From NCBI GenBank assembly GCA_002373165.1, contig DFJS01000009.1:5403-69402 (forward strand): DNA of 64,000 bases. The letters run 5' to 3'. Numbering within the stretch: position 1 is the stretch's first letter; the number at the start of each line of letters is the position of its first letter. The notes beneath the pieces were generated by a model. It worked only from the letters and a program-made list of their open reading frames with translations, had not been told where the DNA came from and did not search any database. Origin of the DNA: Ruminococcus sp. UBA3665 (lineage in GTDB: Bacteria; Bacillota; Clostridia; Oscillospirales; Ruminococcaceae). Both the position numbers and the translations under genes were made by a program. Below, piece by piece: positions 1-9,320 of this stretch.

Positions 1-1707
1 TCCAATCCTGTAATGGTAGAAAACGGCATGTGCGATGATTCTATGAACTTCAATTCCAACGCCTGCGGCGCACTCCGGACGGAAATCATCATCGAACCCG
101 GCGAGACAAAAGAACTGATTTATTTCTTAGGTCAGAAAAACGATGCCGAATCTGCCGAAATCATGAAGGCATACGAACAGCCGGGCAAAGTAGATGCCGA
201 ACTGGAAGAATTAAAATCCTACTGGCACGGCAAGCTTGCTAATTTCGAGGTAGAAACGCCTTCGGAAGAATTTAATAATATGATGAACGTCTGGAATGCT
301 TACCAGTGCTTTATCACGTTTATCTGGTCGAGAGCAGCATCTTTTGTATACTGCGGACTGAGAAACGGCTATGGCTACAGAGATACGGTGCAGGATATTC
401 AGGGAATTATTCATCTGGATCCGGAAATGGCAGCCGAAAAAATCAGATTCATGCTGAGTGCGCAGGTAGATAACGGCGGCGGCCTGCCTCTGGTAAAATT
501 CAATCACAATGCCGGCCATGAAAACACGCCTGATGATCCGGAATATGTCAAAGAAACGGGACATCCGTCCTATCGTGCGGATGATGCTTTATGGCTGTTC
601 CCGACGATTGTAAAATATATCGGAGAAAGCGGCAACTCTGCATTTTTGGATGAAGTAATTGTCTATGCCAACGGCGGAGAAGATACAGTTTATGAACATC
701 TTAAGAGAGCAATCAAATTCTCAATGGAGCACATGGGCGATCATGCAATGCCGGCCGGACTTCATGCCGACTGGAACGACTGTCTGCGGCTTGGTGCAAA
801 GGGCGAATCGACATTTGTGGCATTCCAGCTGTATTATGCCATGAGTGTTATCAGAGATATGGCAGAATCCAGAAATGATACGGAATATATTAAATATATT
901 GACGATGTACAGAAAAAACTCGGCGATTCTCTGGAAAAATGCTGGGATGAGGACAGATTCATCAGAGGCATCCGTGAAGACGGCGTAATTGTAGGCGCAA
1001 AGAAGGACCCGGAGGCCAATATGTGGCTGAATCCGCAGAGCTGGTCTGTTATCTCGAAATTTGCAAATGCCGATCAGGCTGACAAGGCCATGAACAGTGT
1101 ACACGAGATTCTGAACACGCCTTACGGCGCAAAGCTGCTGGAACCGCCTTATAAAGAGCATTATTTTGACGGCGCACTGATGCATATTTTCAATGCGGAT
1201 ACAAAAGAAAACGGCGGTATTTTCTCGCAGTCGCAGGGCTGGCTGATTCTGGCAGAAGGACTGCTGGGTCATGGTGACAGAGCATTTGAATATTTCCTGG
1301 AATCCTCTCCGGCAACGCTGAACGACAAAGCAGAAGTCAGAGTGCTGGAACCGTATGTACACGGTCAGTTTACAGAAGCAAAGCATTCACCGTTTGCAGG
1401 ACGTTCACACGTACACTGGCTGACAGGTACGGCATCTACTGTGATGGTCGGCTGTACAGAGGGCATCTGCGGCATTCGTCCGGATGCAGAAGGCATTACT
1501 GTTTCGCCTTCGATTCCGTCTGCATGGGACGGCTTCAAGATGAAGAAGAACTTCCGCGGCAAGCATCTGAATATCGATGTACAGAATCCGAATCATGTAC
1601 AGAGCGGTGTCAAGAGTGTATCTGTCAACGGAAAATTGCAGGAAAGTGCTTATATCAAAGCCTCTGACCTGAAAGAACAGAATGATATTATCATCACGCT
1701 TGGCTGA
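1..1707 (+). CDS. GH94 family disaccharide phosphorylase (C-terminal part; gene starts outside window)
   Basis: The reading frame is open from base 1, so the gene enters from the left and about 568 C-terminal residues are visible of a family that is usually about 800 long. GH94 enzymes cleave beta-linked disaccharides with phosphate, giving a sugar 1-phosphate plus a free sugar, in the cytoplasm. The visible part covers the (alpha/alpha)6 catalytic barrel. The segment ADWNDCL near visible residues 256-262 carries the general-acid aspartate, and YRDTVQD and the GRSHVHWLTGTAS stretch also fit the family. The YRDTVQD-type sequence looks closer to chitobiose or cellodextrin phosphorylase-like members than to classic cellobiose phosphorylase, so the substrate is not assigned. 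A role in intracellular phosphorolysis of imported oligosaccharides is inferred. A hairpin terminator follows. Confidence 0.88.
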   Translation, partial: SNPVMVENGMCDDSMNFNSNACGALRTEIIIEPGETKELIYFLGQKNDAESAEIMKAYEQPGKVDAELEELKSYWHGKLANFEVETPSEEFNNMMNVWNAYQCFITFIWSRAASFVYCGLRNGYGYRDTVQDIQGIIHLDPEMAAEKIRFMLSAQVDNGGGLPLVKFNHNAGHENTPDDPEYVKETGHPSYRADDALWLFPTIVKYIGESGNSAFLDEVIVYANGGEDTVYEHLKRAIKFSMEHMGDHAMPAGLHADWNDCLRLGAKGESTFVAFQLYYAMSVIRDMAESRNDTEYIKYIDDVQKKLGDSLEKCWDEDRFIRGIREDGVIVGAKKDPEANMWLNPQSWSVISKFANADQADKAMNSVHEILNTPYGAKLLEPPYKEHYFDGALMHIFNADTKENGGIFSQSQGWLILAEGLLGHGDRAFEYFLESSPATLNDKAEVRVLEPYVHGQFTEAKHSPFAGRSHVHWLTGTASTVMVGCTEGICGIRPDAEGITVSPSIPSAWDGFKMKKNFRGKHLNIDVQNPNHVQSGVKSVSVNGKLQESAYIKASDLKEQNDIIITLG

Positions 1708-1725
1708 TTGAGAATGATAAAAAAA

Positions 1726-1762
1726 GGCTGTCTCATCTTGTGGGATGAGGCAGTCTGTTTTG
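1726..1762. terminator. Bidirectional hairpin terminator between convergent genes
   Basis: A 12-bp stem (1726-1737 with 1744-1755, G-U pairs included) has an A run on its left and TTTTG on its right. It therefore can end transcription of the phosphorylase and of the convergent SLOG gene. Confidence 0.8.
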
Positions 1763-2245
1763 TCAGATATAGCGGATAGGGATATGTTTTTTCCGTGCGA
1801 GGATTTCGATAATATCCATTCTGTTCCGGAACGGATAGGTAAAATATCCCTGATTGCCGTAAAACAGCAGCAAATCGCTTTGGTTTGTCATGAATTCGGC
1901 AGTTTTCCGGAAACTGAATCCATCTTCCGGGGTGGAGACATAAGTGACAGTATCTGCCTGAAGCTTGACTTTCAGGTAGCGTTTTTTCATGGAATCTTTC
2001 CACATAACGTCCTGTCTTTCATGGGGCAGTGCGAGATGCAGCGCAATTTCGGGATTATTTTGTTTCAGAAGGCCAACCAGTTCCGCCGTCCACAGCGGCA
2101 CGCCCCATGCGCAGTTAGTATAAAAATCCCGATAGTCCTGTTTTATCAGATTCAGAAGCAATAACAGAATTCTCTGCCGGAGAATCTGTGTTTCTTTGGA
2201 AGAAAGAAAAATTTCCTCTGCTTTGGAAGCAATTGTCACAGTCAT
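1763..2245 (-). CDS. SLOG-fold (YpsA/DUF1273-like) protein
   Basis: This 160-residue protein resembles the DUF1273/YpsA branch of the SLOG Rossmann-like superfamily. The stretch WGVPLWTAELVGLLKQ, followed by ALPHERQ and WKDSMKKRY, fits the ligand-pocket region of YpsA-like proteins. The family is thought to bind nucleotides or related small ligands, and no enzymatic role is secure. The ATG at 2245 is preceded by an AGGAGG Shine-Dalgarno sequence. It lies 27 bp downstream of the flippase gene and probably shares its transcript. A second member of the same family sits at 15377-15985. The N-terminal TGHRP motif of that paralog is not evident here, so this copy may be divergent. Confidence 0.6.
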   Translation of the reverse strand: MTVTIASKAEEIFLSSKETQILRQRILLLLLNLIKQDYRDFYTNCAWGVPLWTAELVGLLKQNNPEIALHLALPHERQDVMWKDSMKKRYLKVKLQADTVTYVSTPEDGFSFRKTAEFMTNQSDLLLFYGNQGYFTYPFRNRMDIIEILARKKHIPIRYI

Positions 2246-2272
2246 ATTGATATTCCTCCTGTAAAAAATAGA

Positions 2273-3697
2273 TTATCCGCGTTTCAGAATTTTCATCACA
2301 GTTTGAAGAATCGCAGAAAGATTGAAAAGAATCATAAAAATCAGAAAGCCAATCTGCATAGGAATCAGGAAAAACGGTTCAGTAATGGCCCCGATGCTCA
2401 TGACGAACAGTACAATCAGATTGCTGGTAAAATGCAGATGATTGACTTTGAAATAGATTAATTTTCTGGTATCGACAATCCGGACAAGATAGCAGACAAA
2501 ATAGCTCATAAAAGTAGCGATAACAGCCCCCTGAACGCCCCATTGATAAATCAGGATGACATTCAGGATCAGGTTTGTCACAGCAGCAATCAGGCTTGTC
2601 CAGAAACTGTGTGTTGTTTTCTGTGTCGCGGTATAGATACTGCTCAGGAACTGGTTCAGGCTCATCATGAGAACGCCGATAATCAGAATGGGCGTAAATT
2701 CAAAAGCTCTTGCATAGGCAGGGTCAGTGCTGGAATCGATCAGGATTGCAGAAAGCGGTTTAACAAGGGCAATCATAAAAGCGGCACCCAGGAACATGAC
2801 TGACTGATAAGCAGAGAAGATTTTCTGATAGAATTTTCCTCTGTCCTTGCTGTTATTTTCAGTAATAGCGGACATATTCCAGGCCTGAAAAAAGATTGTC
2901 GAAACCATAGAAATCAGATTCGGCACTTTAGAGGCGGCATCATAGACCCCGGCGGCCACATCGCCGACATCAGGACTTTGTGCAGAAGTCATATATCTGA
3001 CAAAAACTCTGTCAGAAAATCCTGTAATAATCCAGAGGACAGCCGTGGGAATCATAGGAATTGAAAACCGGAGCATAGTTTTCATCATTTCCGGATTGAA
3101 TTTTTTAATCTGGAAGAATTTCCATAATTTCGCCACAATCCAAAGGAAGCACCCGGAGCAGAAATCGGTCAGAATGCTGGAGAGCATAAAGCCTTTCACG
3201 CCCATATGCAGCACAGAGATAAATAAAATATTGAAGATGAACAGGGTCAGTGTAGCGAGAATGCCGTCCAGTGCGAACAGTTTCACCAGACCCCTTGCGC
3301 GGACGAACTGGGAACTCAGCTGTCGGAAAGAGGATGCAATAATAAATAATAATAATTGAATCACATATCCGTGTGCATAGGGCAGAAAATTCAGCAAAGG
3401 CGAAGCCGCAAGCATGGCCGCCAGTCCGACAGCTTCCACAATACAGGCAGAAGTAAACACTTCTTTATTATCATAATCTCTGTCCAGTCCATACCGGATG
3501 ACAGCTTCTGCAATCGAGAGCGTTACAATCGGGATGATAAAATTTGCAGTTTGTTCCAGCAGGGATTTCGTGCTGTTATCGCCGGACGGAATATGATGGG
3601 TATATAATCTTGTCAGCAGCAGCAGCAGAATTTTAGAACCAAACGAACCGATAGCAAATACCAGCGTATTGGCAGCAAGCTTTTTATATTTATCCAA
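2273..3697 (-). CDS. Polysaccharide biosynthesis flippase (MATE/Wzx-like)
   Basis: This 474-residue polytopic membrane protein has about 12-14 hydrophobic segments and the organisation of the oligosaccharide flippase (PST/Wzx, MOP superfamily) group. Such proteins move lipid-linked glycans across the cytoplasmic membrane. The start is a TTG at 3697 with AGAAGG nine bases upstream; homologous N-termini begin with a short basic stretch before the first helix, as here (KYKKLAANTLVFAIGSFGSK). No glycosyltransferase genes are adjacent, so the transported glycan cannot be named. The gene is transcribed from a consensus-like promoter at 3745-3773, divergent from secG, and is followed by the SLOG gene. 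Confidence 0.85.
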   Translation of the reverse strand: MDKYKKLAANTLVFAIGSFGSKILLLLLTRLYTHHIPSGDNSTKSLLEQTANFIIPIVTLSIAEAVIRYGLDRDYDNKEVFTSACIVEAVGLAAMLAASPLLNFLPYAHGYVIQLLLFIIASSFRQLSSQFVRARGLVKLFALDGILATLTLFIFNILFISVLHMGVKGFMLSSILTDFCSGCFLWIVAKLWKFFQIKKFNPEMMKTMLRFSIPMIPTAVLWIITGFSDRVFVRYMTSAQSPDVGDVAAGVYDAASKVPNLISMVSTIFFQAWNMSAITENNSKDRGKFYQKIFSAYQSVMFLGAAFMIALVKPLSAILIDSSTDPAYARAFEFTPILIIGVLMMSLNQFLSSIYTATQKTTHSFWTSLIAAVTNLILNVILIYQWGVQGAVIATFMSYFVCYLVRIVDTRKLIYFKVNHLHFTSNLIVLFVMSIGAITEPFFLIPMQIGFLIFMILFNLSAILQTVMKILKRG

Positions 3698-3744
3698 AGA
3701 GAAATACCTTCTTTCTGATATTCTGAAAAAAATAATACTTCTAT

Positions 3745-3773
3745 ATTATAGCAGACTTTCCCGAAAAAGGCAA
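3745..3773 (-). promoter_or_regulatory. Promoter of flippase-SLOG operon
   Basis: On the minus strand TTGCCT (3768-3773) and TATAAT (3745-3750) are separated by 17 bp, about 45 bases upstream of the flippase start. Confidence 0.75.
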
Positions 3774-3811
3774 GCATTTAAGAACAGAAAAACAAAAATT
3801 CAGCAAAATAC

Positions 3812-3840
3812 TTGACATGTGCTGTAAACCGTGCTATAAT
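3812..3840 (+). promoter_or_regulatory. Promoter of secG
   Basis: TTGACA (3812-3817) and TATAAT (3835-3840) form a perfect sigma-A type promoter with a 17-bp spacer. It is divergent from the flippase promoter. Confidence 0.9.
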
Positions 3841-3888
3841 AGGATTATATATATCGCTGATTAGCAATCAAAAAAGGAGAAAGAGAAA

Positions 3889-4167
3889 ATGGCAATTTAC
3901 GAAATTATCTGCGGCGCAGTAATCCTGCTTCTGTGTCTGCTGATTATTATCTTATGTTTAATGCAGGACGAAAAAACACAGCAGAATATGACCTCTGCAC
4001 TGGGCGGCGGCTCTAACGATTCGTTTTATGCACAGAACGAAGGCAATACCCGCGATGCGGCACTTGCCAAGCTGACAAAAATTCTGGGCATTATTACATT
4101 CATTGTGCTGATTGTGATGAATATCATTGTGCCCTTGATTACTACACTTACCAGCAGCGGAGAATAA
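3889..4167 (+). CDS. secG: Preprotein translocase subunit SecG
   Basis: This is a 92-residue protein with two transmembrane helices (about residues 4-24 and 65-87) joined by a Gly/Ser/Asn-rich cytoplasmic loop containing the LGGGSNDSF stretch typical of SecG. SecG associates with SecYE and assists SecA-driven export. The ATG at 3889 has GGAG upstream. The order secG followed by rnr is widely conserved in Firmicutes. Here a terminator hairpin separates them, so rnr would be read by partial read-through or from an unseen promoter. smpB, which often follows rnr, is absent. Confidence 0.93.
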   Translation: MAIYEIICGAVILLLCLLIIILCLMQDEKTQQNMTSALGGGSNDSFYAQNEGNTRDAALAKLTKILGIITFIVLIVMNIIVPLITTLTSSGE

Positions 4168-4195
4168 TGCAGCGCGAAAGAACTTCAAGTTTCAG

Positions 4196-4229
4196 CAGTC
4201 CTCAAGTCCAAAGCTTGAGGCTGTTTTTT
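4196..4229 (+). terminator. Hairpin terminator between secG and rnr
   Basis: CAG(T)CCTCAAG (4196-4206) pairs with CTTGAGGCTG (4214-4223) with one bulged base, followed by a run of T. It lies 28 bases after secG and 28 bases before the rnr start. Confidence 0.8.
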
Positions 4230-4257
4230 CAATAGAGAAAAAATCAGGAGGATATCT

Positions 4258-6459
4258 ATGGCCAGACACAACCCCAAACATGAGAAAAGAAAAAAATCTC
4301 CGGAAGCCAGATCGGCTCCGAAAAAGAAATATAAGGCTGTCAAGCCCGAAGAACAGGCACAGTACAGCCGCAGAATCAAGACTTTTTTACAGATGACTGC
4401 CCGGAAACAGCTCAATCGGAACGAACTGGCACAGAAATGCCACAGCAAAAGAAATCCGGCCGCATATCAGGCCGCAGTGGAACAGCTTCTGAAAGAAGGC
4501 GTAATTCTGGAATCGCGCCAGAATTATAAGCTGTGTAATCAGGACGAGACATTCAAAGCCGAAACGGTAAGGCTTGCCGGGAATTTCGGATTTATCCGGG
4601 ACGAGAACGGCACAGAGTATTTCGTGCCGGGAAAATATCTGCTTGGCAGCATGACCGGAGACAAAGTGCTTGCCCGGAATATCGAATCCCGGACAGGTTC
4701 GCCGGAAGCCGAAATTGTTTCTGTTCTGGAAGAATCCCAGCAGGCACGGCTTTCAGGCGTGATTGTCGCGACAGAATACGGCCTGTGTTTTCTGTCGAAC
4801 ATTGCAGGTTCTCCCCTGCATATTGATTATAAGCAGAGCTGCGGCTACAAAATCGGCGATAAAGTGCTTGCCGAAGTCATCTACAGAGGCCAGCGGCATA
4901 TGGAGCATATTGTCAGGATTATTCTGAATTTTGGCAGTGCGGACAGCGCAGAAAACTGCATGAAAGCCCGGATTGCAGAACTGGATATTCCTGTGGAATT
5001 CACAGAGCAGGTACAGCGCGAAGCCGTGAAAGTCTCCGCCGTAGGCGTAACGGAATTTGATATGCAGGGCAGAGCCGATTTGCGCGGCGAAGTGATTTTC
5101 ACAATCGACGGCGCAAAGACAAAAGATATGGACGATGCCGTTTCTGTTAAAAAAAATCTGGAGACGGGAAATTATCTGCTTGGTGTGCATATTGCAGATG
5201 TTTCGCATTATGTACGGCCTAACAGTCCGCTGGATGCAGAAGCCTTCCACAGAGGAACCAGCATTTACTATGCCGATCAGGTCATTCCCATGCTGCCGAA
5301 ACAGCTTTCCAACGGAATTTGTTCTCTGAATCCGGGGGAAAACCGTCTGACTCTCTCGGCAAGAATGGAAATTTCTCCGGAAGGCGATCTGATAAGCTGG
5401 CGGTTTGAAAAATCAGTTATTTGTTCCAGAGTCAAAGGAGTTTATGAAGAATGCAATCAGATTCTGGAAAATACTGCCAGTTCTGCGCTTGAGGAAAAAT
5501 ATCAGGAAGTCCGGGAAAGTCTGTTTTTATTATCTGAACTGACAGAGCAATTGGAACGCCGCCGGAAATTACGCGGTGCGCCGGAGCTGGAAAGTACAGA
5601 ATCGGCCTTGCTGCTGGATGAAAACGGTCAGTGCATAGGTCTGGCACCCATCCGGCGCGGCCGGAGTGAAAGAATAATCGAAGCCTGTATGCTCTGTGCC
5701 AACGAAGCCGCCGCCAGAACGGCAAAAGAAAATCATATTCCGCTGGTATACCGTGTGCATGAGAATCCTTCTCCGGAACGGATTGCCGGTCTGAAAGAAA
5801 TCATGCTGAAACTGAATCAGCAGGAATTGTTACTCAATCCGGAAGAAATTCAGCCGCGGGATATTCAAAAACTGCTGGATGATGCCAGGGATCAAGTTTA
5901 CTATCCTGTGATTAATAATCTGACACTCCGTGCGATGGCAAAAGCAAAATACAGTGAAAAACCGCTGGGGCATTTTGGCCTTGCGCTGGCAGATTATGCA
6001 CATTTTACTTCTCCGATCAGGCGTTATCCGGATCTGACAGTTCACAGAATTCTGAGTGATTTTCTGGACGGAGCCGATCAGGAATGGCTGACAAAGCGTT
6101 ATCAGAAATTTACAGAGAATGCCGCACAGCGTTCGTCAGATACAGAAGTAAGGGCAGTTCAGTTGGAACGCGAAGCCGATGCCTGCTACACAGCAGAATA
6201 TATGCAGTCGCATGTCGGCGAGGTATTTCACGGAATTATTACCAGTATTACAGAATTCGGCATGTATGTGACACTGGATAACATGGCAGAAGGGCTTCTG
6301 CATATGCATGAGCTGCCGGCCGGCGAATATGAGACAGAAGAAGGCTGGTATATCCGCAATATTTTAAACGGGGAAGAATACCGGCTTGGTCAGGAACTGG
6401 AAGTTGTCTGCACCCGTGCGGATGTCAGCTCCGGGCATATTGATTTGTCACTTGCATGA
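4258..6459 (+). CDS. rnr: Ribonuclease R
   Basis: This 733-residue RNase II/R family 3'-5' exoribonuclease degrades structured RNA and takes part in RNA quality control. In order it has a very basic N-terminus (residues 1-25), a winged-helix region, two OB-fold cold-shock domains, the RNB catalytic domain beginning near residue 270, and a C-terminal S1 domain (about 645-730). The catalytic aspartate cluster is visible as IDGAKTKDMDDAVS, and HFTSPIRRYPDLTVHR is the late RNB signature. AGGAGG lies just ahead of the ATG. Length and domain order are normal for the family. Confidence 0.95.
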   Translation: MARHNPKHEKRKKSPEARSAPKKKYKAVKPEEQAQYSRRIKTFLQMTARKQLNRNELAQKCHSKRNPAAYQAAVEQLLKEGVILESRQNYKLCNQDETFKAETVRLAGNFGFIRDENGTEYFVPGKYLLGSMTGDKVLARNIESRTGSPEAEIVSVLEESQQARLSGVIVATEYGLCFLSNIAGSPLHIDYKQSCGYKIGDKVLAEVIYRGQRHMEHIVRIILNFGSADSAENCMKARIAELDIPVEFTEQVQREAVKVSAVGVTEFDMQGRADLRGEVIFTIDGAKTKDMDDAVSVKKNLETGNYLLGVHIADVSHYVRPNSPLDAEAFHRGTSIYYADQVIPMLPKQLSNGICSLNPGENRLTLSARMEISPEGDLISWRFEKSVICSRVKGVYEECNQILENTASSALEEKYQEVRESLFLLSELTEQLERRRKLRGAPELESTESALLLDENGQCIGLAPIRRGRSERIIEACMLCANEAAARTAKENHIPLVYRVHENPSPERIAGLKEIMLKLNQQELLLNPEEIQPRDIQKLLDDARDQVYYPVINNLTLRAMAKAKYSEKPLGHFGLALADYAHFTSPIRRYPDLTVHRILSDFLDGADQEWLTKRYQKFTENAAQRSSDTEVRAVQLEREADACYTAEYMQSHVGEVFHGIITSITEFGMYVTLDNMAEGLLHMHELPAGEYETEEGWYIRNILNGEEYRLGQELEVVCTRADVSSGHIDLSLA

Positions 6460-6476
6460 AAACTATGTGAAAGTAC

Positions 6477-6505
6477 TTGCTATTCCGGAAAAAATATGCT
6501 AAAAT
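6477..6505 (+). promoter_or_regulatory. Promoter of the RING-CPBP-SDR operon
   Basis: TTGCTA (6477-6482) and TAAAAT (6500-6505) with a 17-bp spacer lie about 35 bases before the RING-protein start. Confidence 0.65.
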
Positions 6506-6540
6506 AGAGATAGAAATAAAATAAGAGAGGAAGATGACGT

Positions 6541-7545
6541 ATGGGAAAATATACTGGCAGTCAGTGCATTATCTGTGGAAATTTTTTCCAGGATGAGGAT
6601 GAAATTGTCGTATGTCCGGACTGCGGTACGCCGTATCACAGAGCCTGTTATCAGACAGAAGGCCGCTGTATCAATACAGCCCTTCACGCCGTCGGCGGAA
6701 GCTGGCAGTCTGTTCAGAACGAACAGCGGCGGAGTCAGGGCGGGATTGAATGCAGTCACTGTGGCTATGTGAATTTTGCAGGAACGCAGACCTGTGCTTC
6801 CTGCGGACTGCCGCTGTTCCGGCCGGATGAAGAGGCAGAAAGCAGTGCCGTTTCAGAAGAAAATACTGCTTCTATGGGAATGCAGGAAGGTCAGCAGTAT
6901 TATTTTCAGTCTTCCGATCCGTGCTGCGGCATGTCGCCGGATTATGAGATAGAAGGCGAAAAGCTGGGGGATGTGGCAAATTTTGTGCAGACCAATACGC
7001 TGTATTATATTCCCCTGTTCCGGCGGTTCAAAGAGACGGACAGAAAAATTTCATTTAATCTGCCCTGTGTTCTGTTTCCGTATTTTTATTTTGCAAACCG
7101 CAAGATGTGGTTCATGACAATTTTAAGCGGCCTGATCTGGCTGCTCTGTTCGCTGCCGGATATGTTTCTTAATATGCTGGCGAGCCTTCAGGACAGTGCA
7201 AATATCCAGTCGATGCTTTCACTGGGAATGGAAATGCAGACAATTGAAAGAATGACCGAATTTCTGACAGCGCGCCAGCAGATGTTTGAACAGCTGCAAA
7301 CGCCCCTGTTTTTCGTCCTGATGGCTTTCCGGGTTATTTTATGTTTATTCGGGAATTATTTATATTTCCGGTTTGTTTTGAAATCTGTCAGAAAAATCCG
7401 TGAAAATTCGCCTACGCTTACAGTCAGGAAAGCCCTGCTTTCAGCCGAAGGCGGCACAAATTTCTGGAATGTGCTTGGCTGCTGCGGATTATATTTCGGC
7501 GCGATATTTCTTCTTTCCATGATACTGACAGCAGTATCGCTATAA
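6541..7545 (+). CDS. Prokaryotic RING-finger/zinc-ribbon membrane protein
   Basis: In this 334-residue protein the N-terminus holds a treble-clef RING-like finger (CIIC near residue 9, CPDC near 29, then HRAC and a further Cys), matching the Prok-RING type. A second CxxC...CxxC zinc ribbon follows near residues 67-90 (CSHC, CASC). After an acidic linker, the C-terminal half has several transmembrane segments and a DUF2628-like FYFANRKMW motif. The biochemical role is unknown; prokaryotic RING-type modules are thought to mediate protein interactions at the membrane. It heads an operon with a CPBP protease and an SDR enzyme, which suggests a membrane-quality or processing function, but this is inference only. 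Confidence 0.75.
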   Translation: MGKYTGSQCIICGNFFQDEDEIVVCPDCGTPYHRACYQTEGRCINTALHAVGGSWQSVQNEQRRSQGGIECSHCGYVNFAGTQTCASCGLPLFRPDEEAESSAVSEENTASMGMQEGQQYYFQSSDPCCGMSPDYEIEGEKLGDVANFVQTNTLYYIPLFRRFKETDRKISFNLPCVLFPYFYFANRKMWFMTILSGLIWLLCSLPDMFLNMLASLQDSANIQSMLSLGMEMQTIERMTEFLTARQQMFEQLQTPLFFVLMAFRVILCLFGNYLYFRFVLKSVRKIRENSPTLTVRKALLSAEGGTNFWNVLGCCGLYFGAIFLLSMILTAVSL

Positions 7546-7568
7546 ATCATTCGGGAGATTAAGAAAAT

Positions 7569-8546
7569 ATGAAAATTTATCAGGAATATCCGCTGAACGG
7601 CATTGTCCGCGAACCGGAAGTATTTCGCACACCTAAGAATATTATATTGCAGATTTTGATTTTTGCGGCAGTATTTCTGGTGGTAGAGATTGCCGAAAGC
7701 TTTGGCATGGTGATCGGGGTAATGCCGCGGCTGATGGAATGGGCACGGCAGGAAATAGCCGAAACGGGAAATCTGACAACTGAAATGATGACGGAAAAAT
7801 TAAATACTTTGCTGCTGGATCCGTCGCTGACGTATGTCATGCTGCTGGCGACCGGACTGGGGACACTGACGGTATTATTTTTCTGTCGTGTCATAGAAGG
7901 CCGTAAGCTCCGGACTCTGGGTTTTTTGAAAGAAAAAGCAGGAATACAGTATCTTGCAGGCTTAGGCATTGGCTTTCTGATGTTTTCTGCCGTAGTGGGA
8001 CTGACATATCTGTGCGGCGGCTTGCAGTTTGAAGGCTATTCAGGATTTTCATGGATGCTGCTGATTACACTGCTGGGGTACGGCATTCAGGGCATGAGCG
8101 AGGAAGTTATCTGCCGCGGCTATTTCATGACGACTGTCATGCGGCATCATTCTGTATGGCTGGCGATCGGCCTGAACTCGTTATTTTTCGGCATCATGCA
8201 CGGAGCGAACGCAGGGTTTTCGCTGTTTGCGCTGATAAATCTGATTTTATATGCCGTCATGATTTCGCTTTATGTACTCCGGACAAATTCGCTGTGGGGA
8301 GCCTGTGCGATACACAGCATCTGGAATTTTTCGCAGGGCAATTTTTACGGTCTGCCTGTCAGCGGAATTGATTCCGGCGACAGTGTATTCCGGATGTCGC
8401 TGAGTGGTTCGGCTTTCATCAACGGCGGTGATTTCGGCCTGGAAGCAGGACTTCCGACAACAATCGTGATGAGTGCGGTGATTTGTATTTTATTATTTGT
8501 GCCTCTGCCTTTTTTAGACAGAAAAAACGGAGAAGCAGAAGCATGA
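7569..8546 (+). CDS. CPBP family intramembrane metalloprotease
   Basis: This 325-residue multi-helix membrane protein carries the three CPBP (CAAX protease/bacteriocin-processing) motifs: SEEVICRGY near residue 177, FGIMHG near 212 and IHSIWNF near 254. The two glutamates and the histidines are the expected metal ligands of the glutamate intramembrane protease fold. Family members cleave membrane substrates or contribute to bacteriocin immunity; no substrate is evident here. The ATG at 7569 follows GGGAG. Its stop overlaps the start of the next gene (ATGA), which indicates translational coupling. Confidence 0.88.
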   Translation: MKIYQEYPLNGIVREPEVFRTPKNIILQILIFAAVFLVVEIAESFGMVIGVMPRLMEWARQEIAETGNLTTEMMTEKLNTLLLDPSLTYVMLLATGLGTLTVLFFCRVIEGRKLRTLGFLKEKAGIQYLAGLGIGFLMFSAVVGLTYLCGGLQFEGYSGFSWMLLITLLGYGIQGMSEEVICRGYFMTTVMRHHSVWLAIGLNSLFFGIMHGANAGFSLFALINLILYAVMISLYVLRTNSLWGACAIHSIWNFSQGNFYGLPVSGIDSGDSVFRMSLSGSAFINGGDFGLEAGLPTTIVMSAVICILLFVPLPFLDRKNGEAEA

Positions 8547-9259
8547 AAACAGTATTGATTACCGGCGCAGGCGGCGGAATTGGTTCGGCAATTGCAAAGG
8601 CATTTGCACAGGAAGGATATTTTCCTGTTCTGCATTATCATCACAGTCAGGCGCAGGCGGAACAGCTTGCCGAAACACTGCACGGCATGGCAGTTCAGGC
8701 AGATTTATCAGAAATTTCAGAAATTGAAAAGATGACCTGTCAGGTTTTGAAAGAAACAGGTCATCTTGATATACTGGTGAACAATGCAGGGATGAGTATA
8801 TCCGGTTTACTGACGGATATTTCCCCGGAAATGCGCCAAAAGCTGTTTTCCGTGAATGTACTGGGGGCAATCGAATGCACCAGATTGTTTTTGCCGTCGA
8901 TGGTTCACAGAAAATCGGGCTGTATTCTGAATATCAGTTCGATGTGGGGACAGGCAGGAGCATCTTGTGAAGTAGATTATTCCGCCTCGAAAGCGGCCCT
9001 GATAGGGTTTACAAAGGCACTGGCGCAGGAAGTGGGACTAAGCGGCATTCGCGTGAACTGCATCGCGCCGGGAGTGATTCAGACCAGAATGCTGGATTGC
9101 TATGATGCGCAGACATTGTCGGAACTTGCCGGAGAAACGCCGCTGAACCGCCTGGGAACGCCGGAAGATATTGCACAGGCGGCAGTATTTTTATGCAGTG
9201 AAAAGGCCGGCTTCATCACGGGTCAGATTCTGGGCGTGAACGGAGGGTTTGTGCTGTAA
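8543..9259 (+). CDS. Short-chain dehydrogenase/reductase (FabG/YmfI-like)
   Basis: This 238-residue classical SDR has the cofactor motif TGAGGGIG near residue 7, NNAG near 79, a catalytic Ser in ISSMW and YSASK near 145-149. It ends with the GQILGVNGGF C-terminus common in 3-oxoacyl-ACP reductase-like enzymes. The start is the ATG at 8543 because homologous N-termini begin MKTVLITG and this overlaps the CPBP stop. Candidates are a FabG-type reductase or the EF-P 5-aminopentanone reductase YmfI, whose N-terminal NYHxS region resembles HYHHS here. There is no fatty-acid gene nearby to decide. A bidirectional terminator follows. Confidence 0.85.
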   Translation: MKTVLITGAGGGIGSAIAKAFAQEGYFPVLHYHHSQAQAEQLAETLHGMAVQADLSEISEIEKMTCQVLKETGHLDILVNNAGMSISGLLTDISPEMRQKLFSVNVLGAIECTRLFLPSMVHRKSGCILNISSMWGQAGASCEVDYSASKAALIGFTKALAQEVGLSGIRVNCIAPGVIQTRMLDCYDAQTLSELAGETPLNRLGTPEDIAQAAVFLCSEKAGFITGQILGVNGGFVL

Positions 9260-9286
9260 ATTTGGGACTGCATGACAGAACAGAAT

Positions 9287-9320
9287 CCCCTTTCCGGTTT
9301 GGAAAGGGGGTTTATTTTAT
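9287..9320. terminator. Bidirectional hairpin terminator
   Basis: CCCCTTTCC (9287-9295) pairs perfectly with GGAAAGGGG (9301-9309) and is followed by TTTATTTTAT. It separates the convergent SDR and DUF896 genes. Confidence 0.85.

Noticed and set aside
721..1386. 221-codon open frame antisense to the GH94 gene
   Set aside because: Cys/His/Phe-rich shadow of the real gene; no ribosome site.
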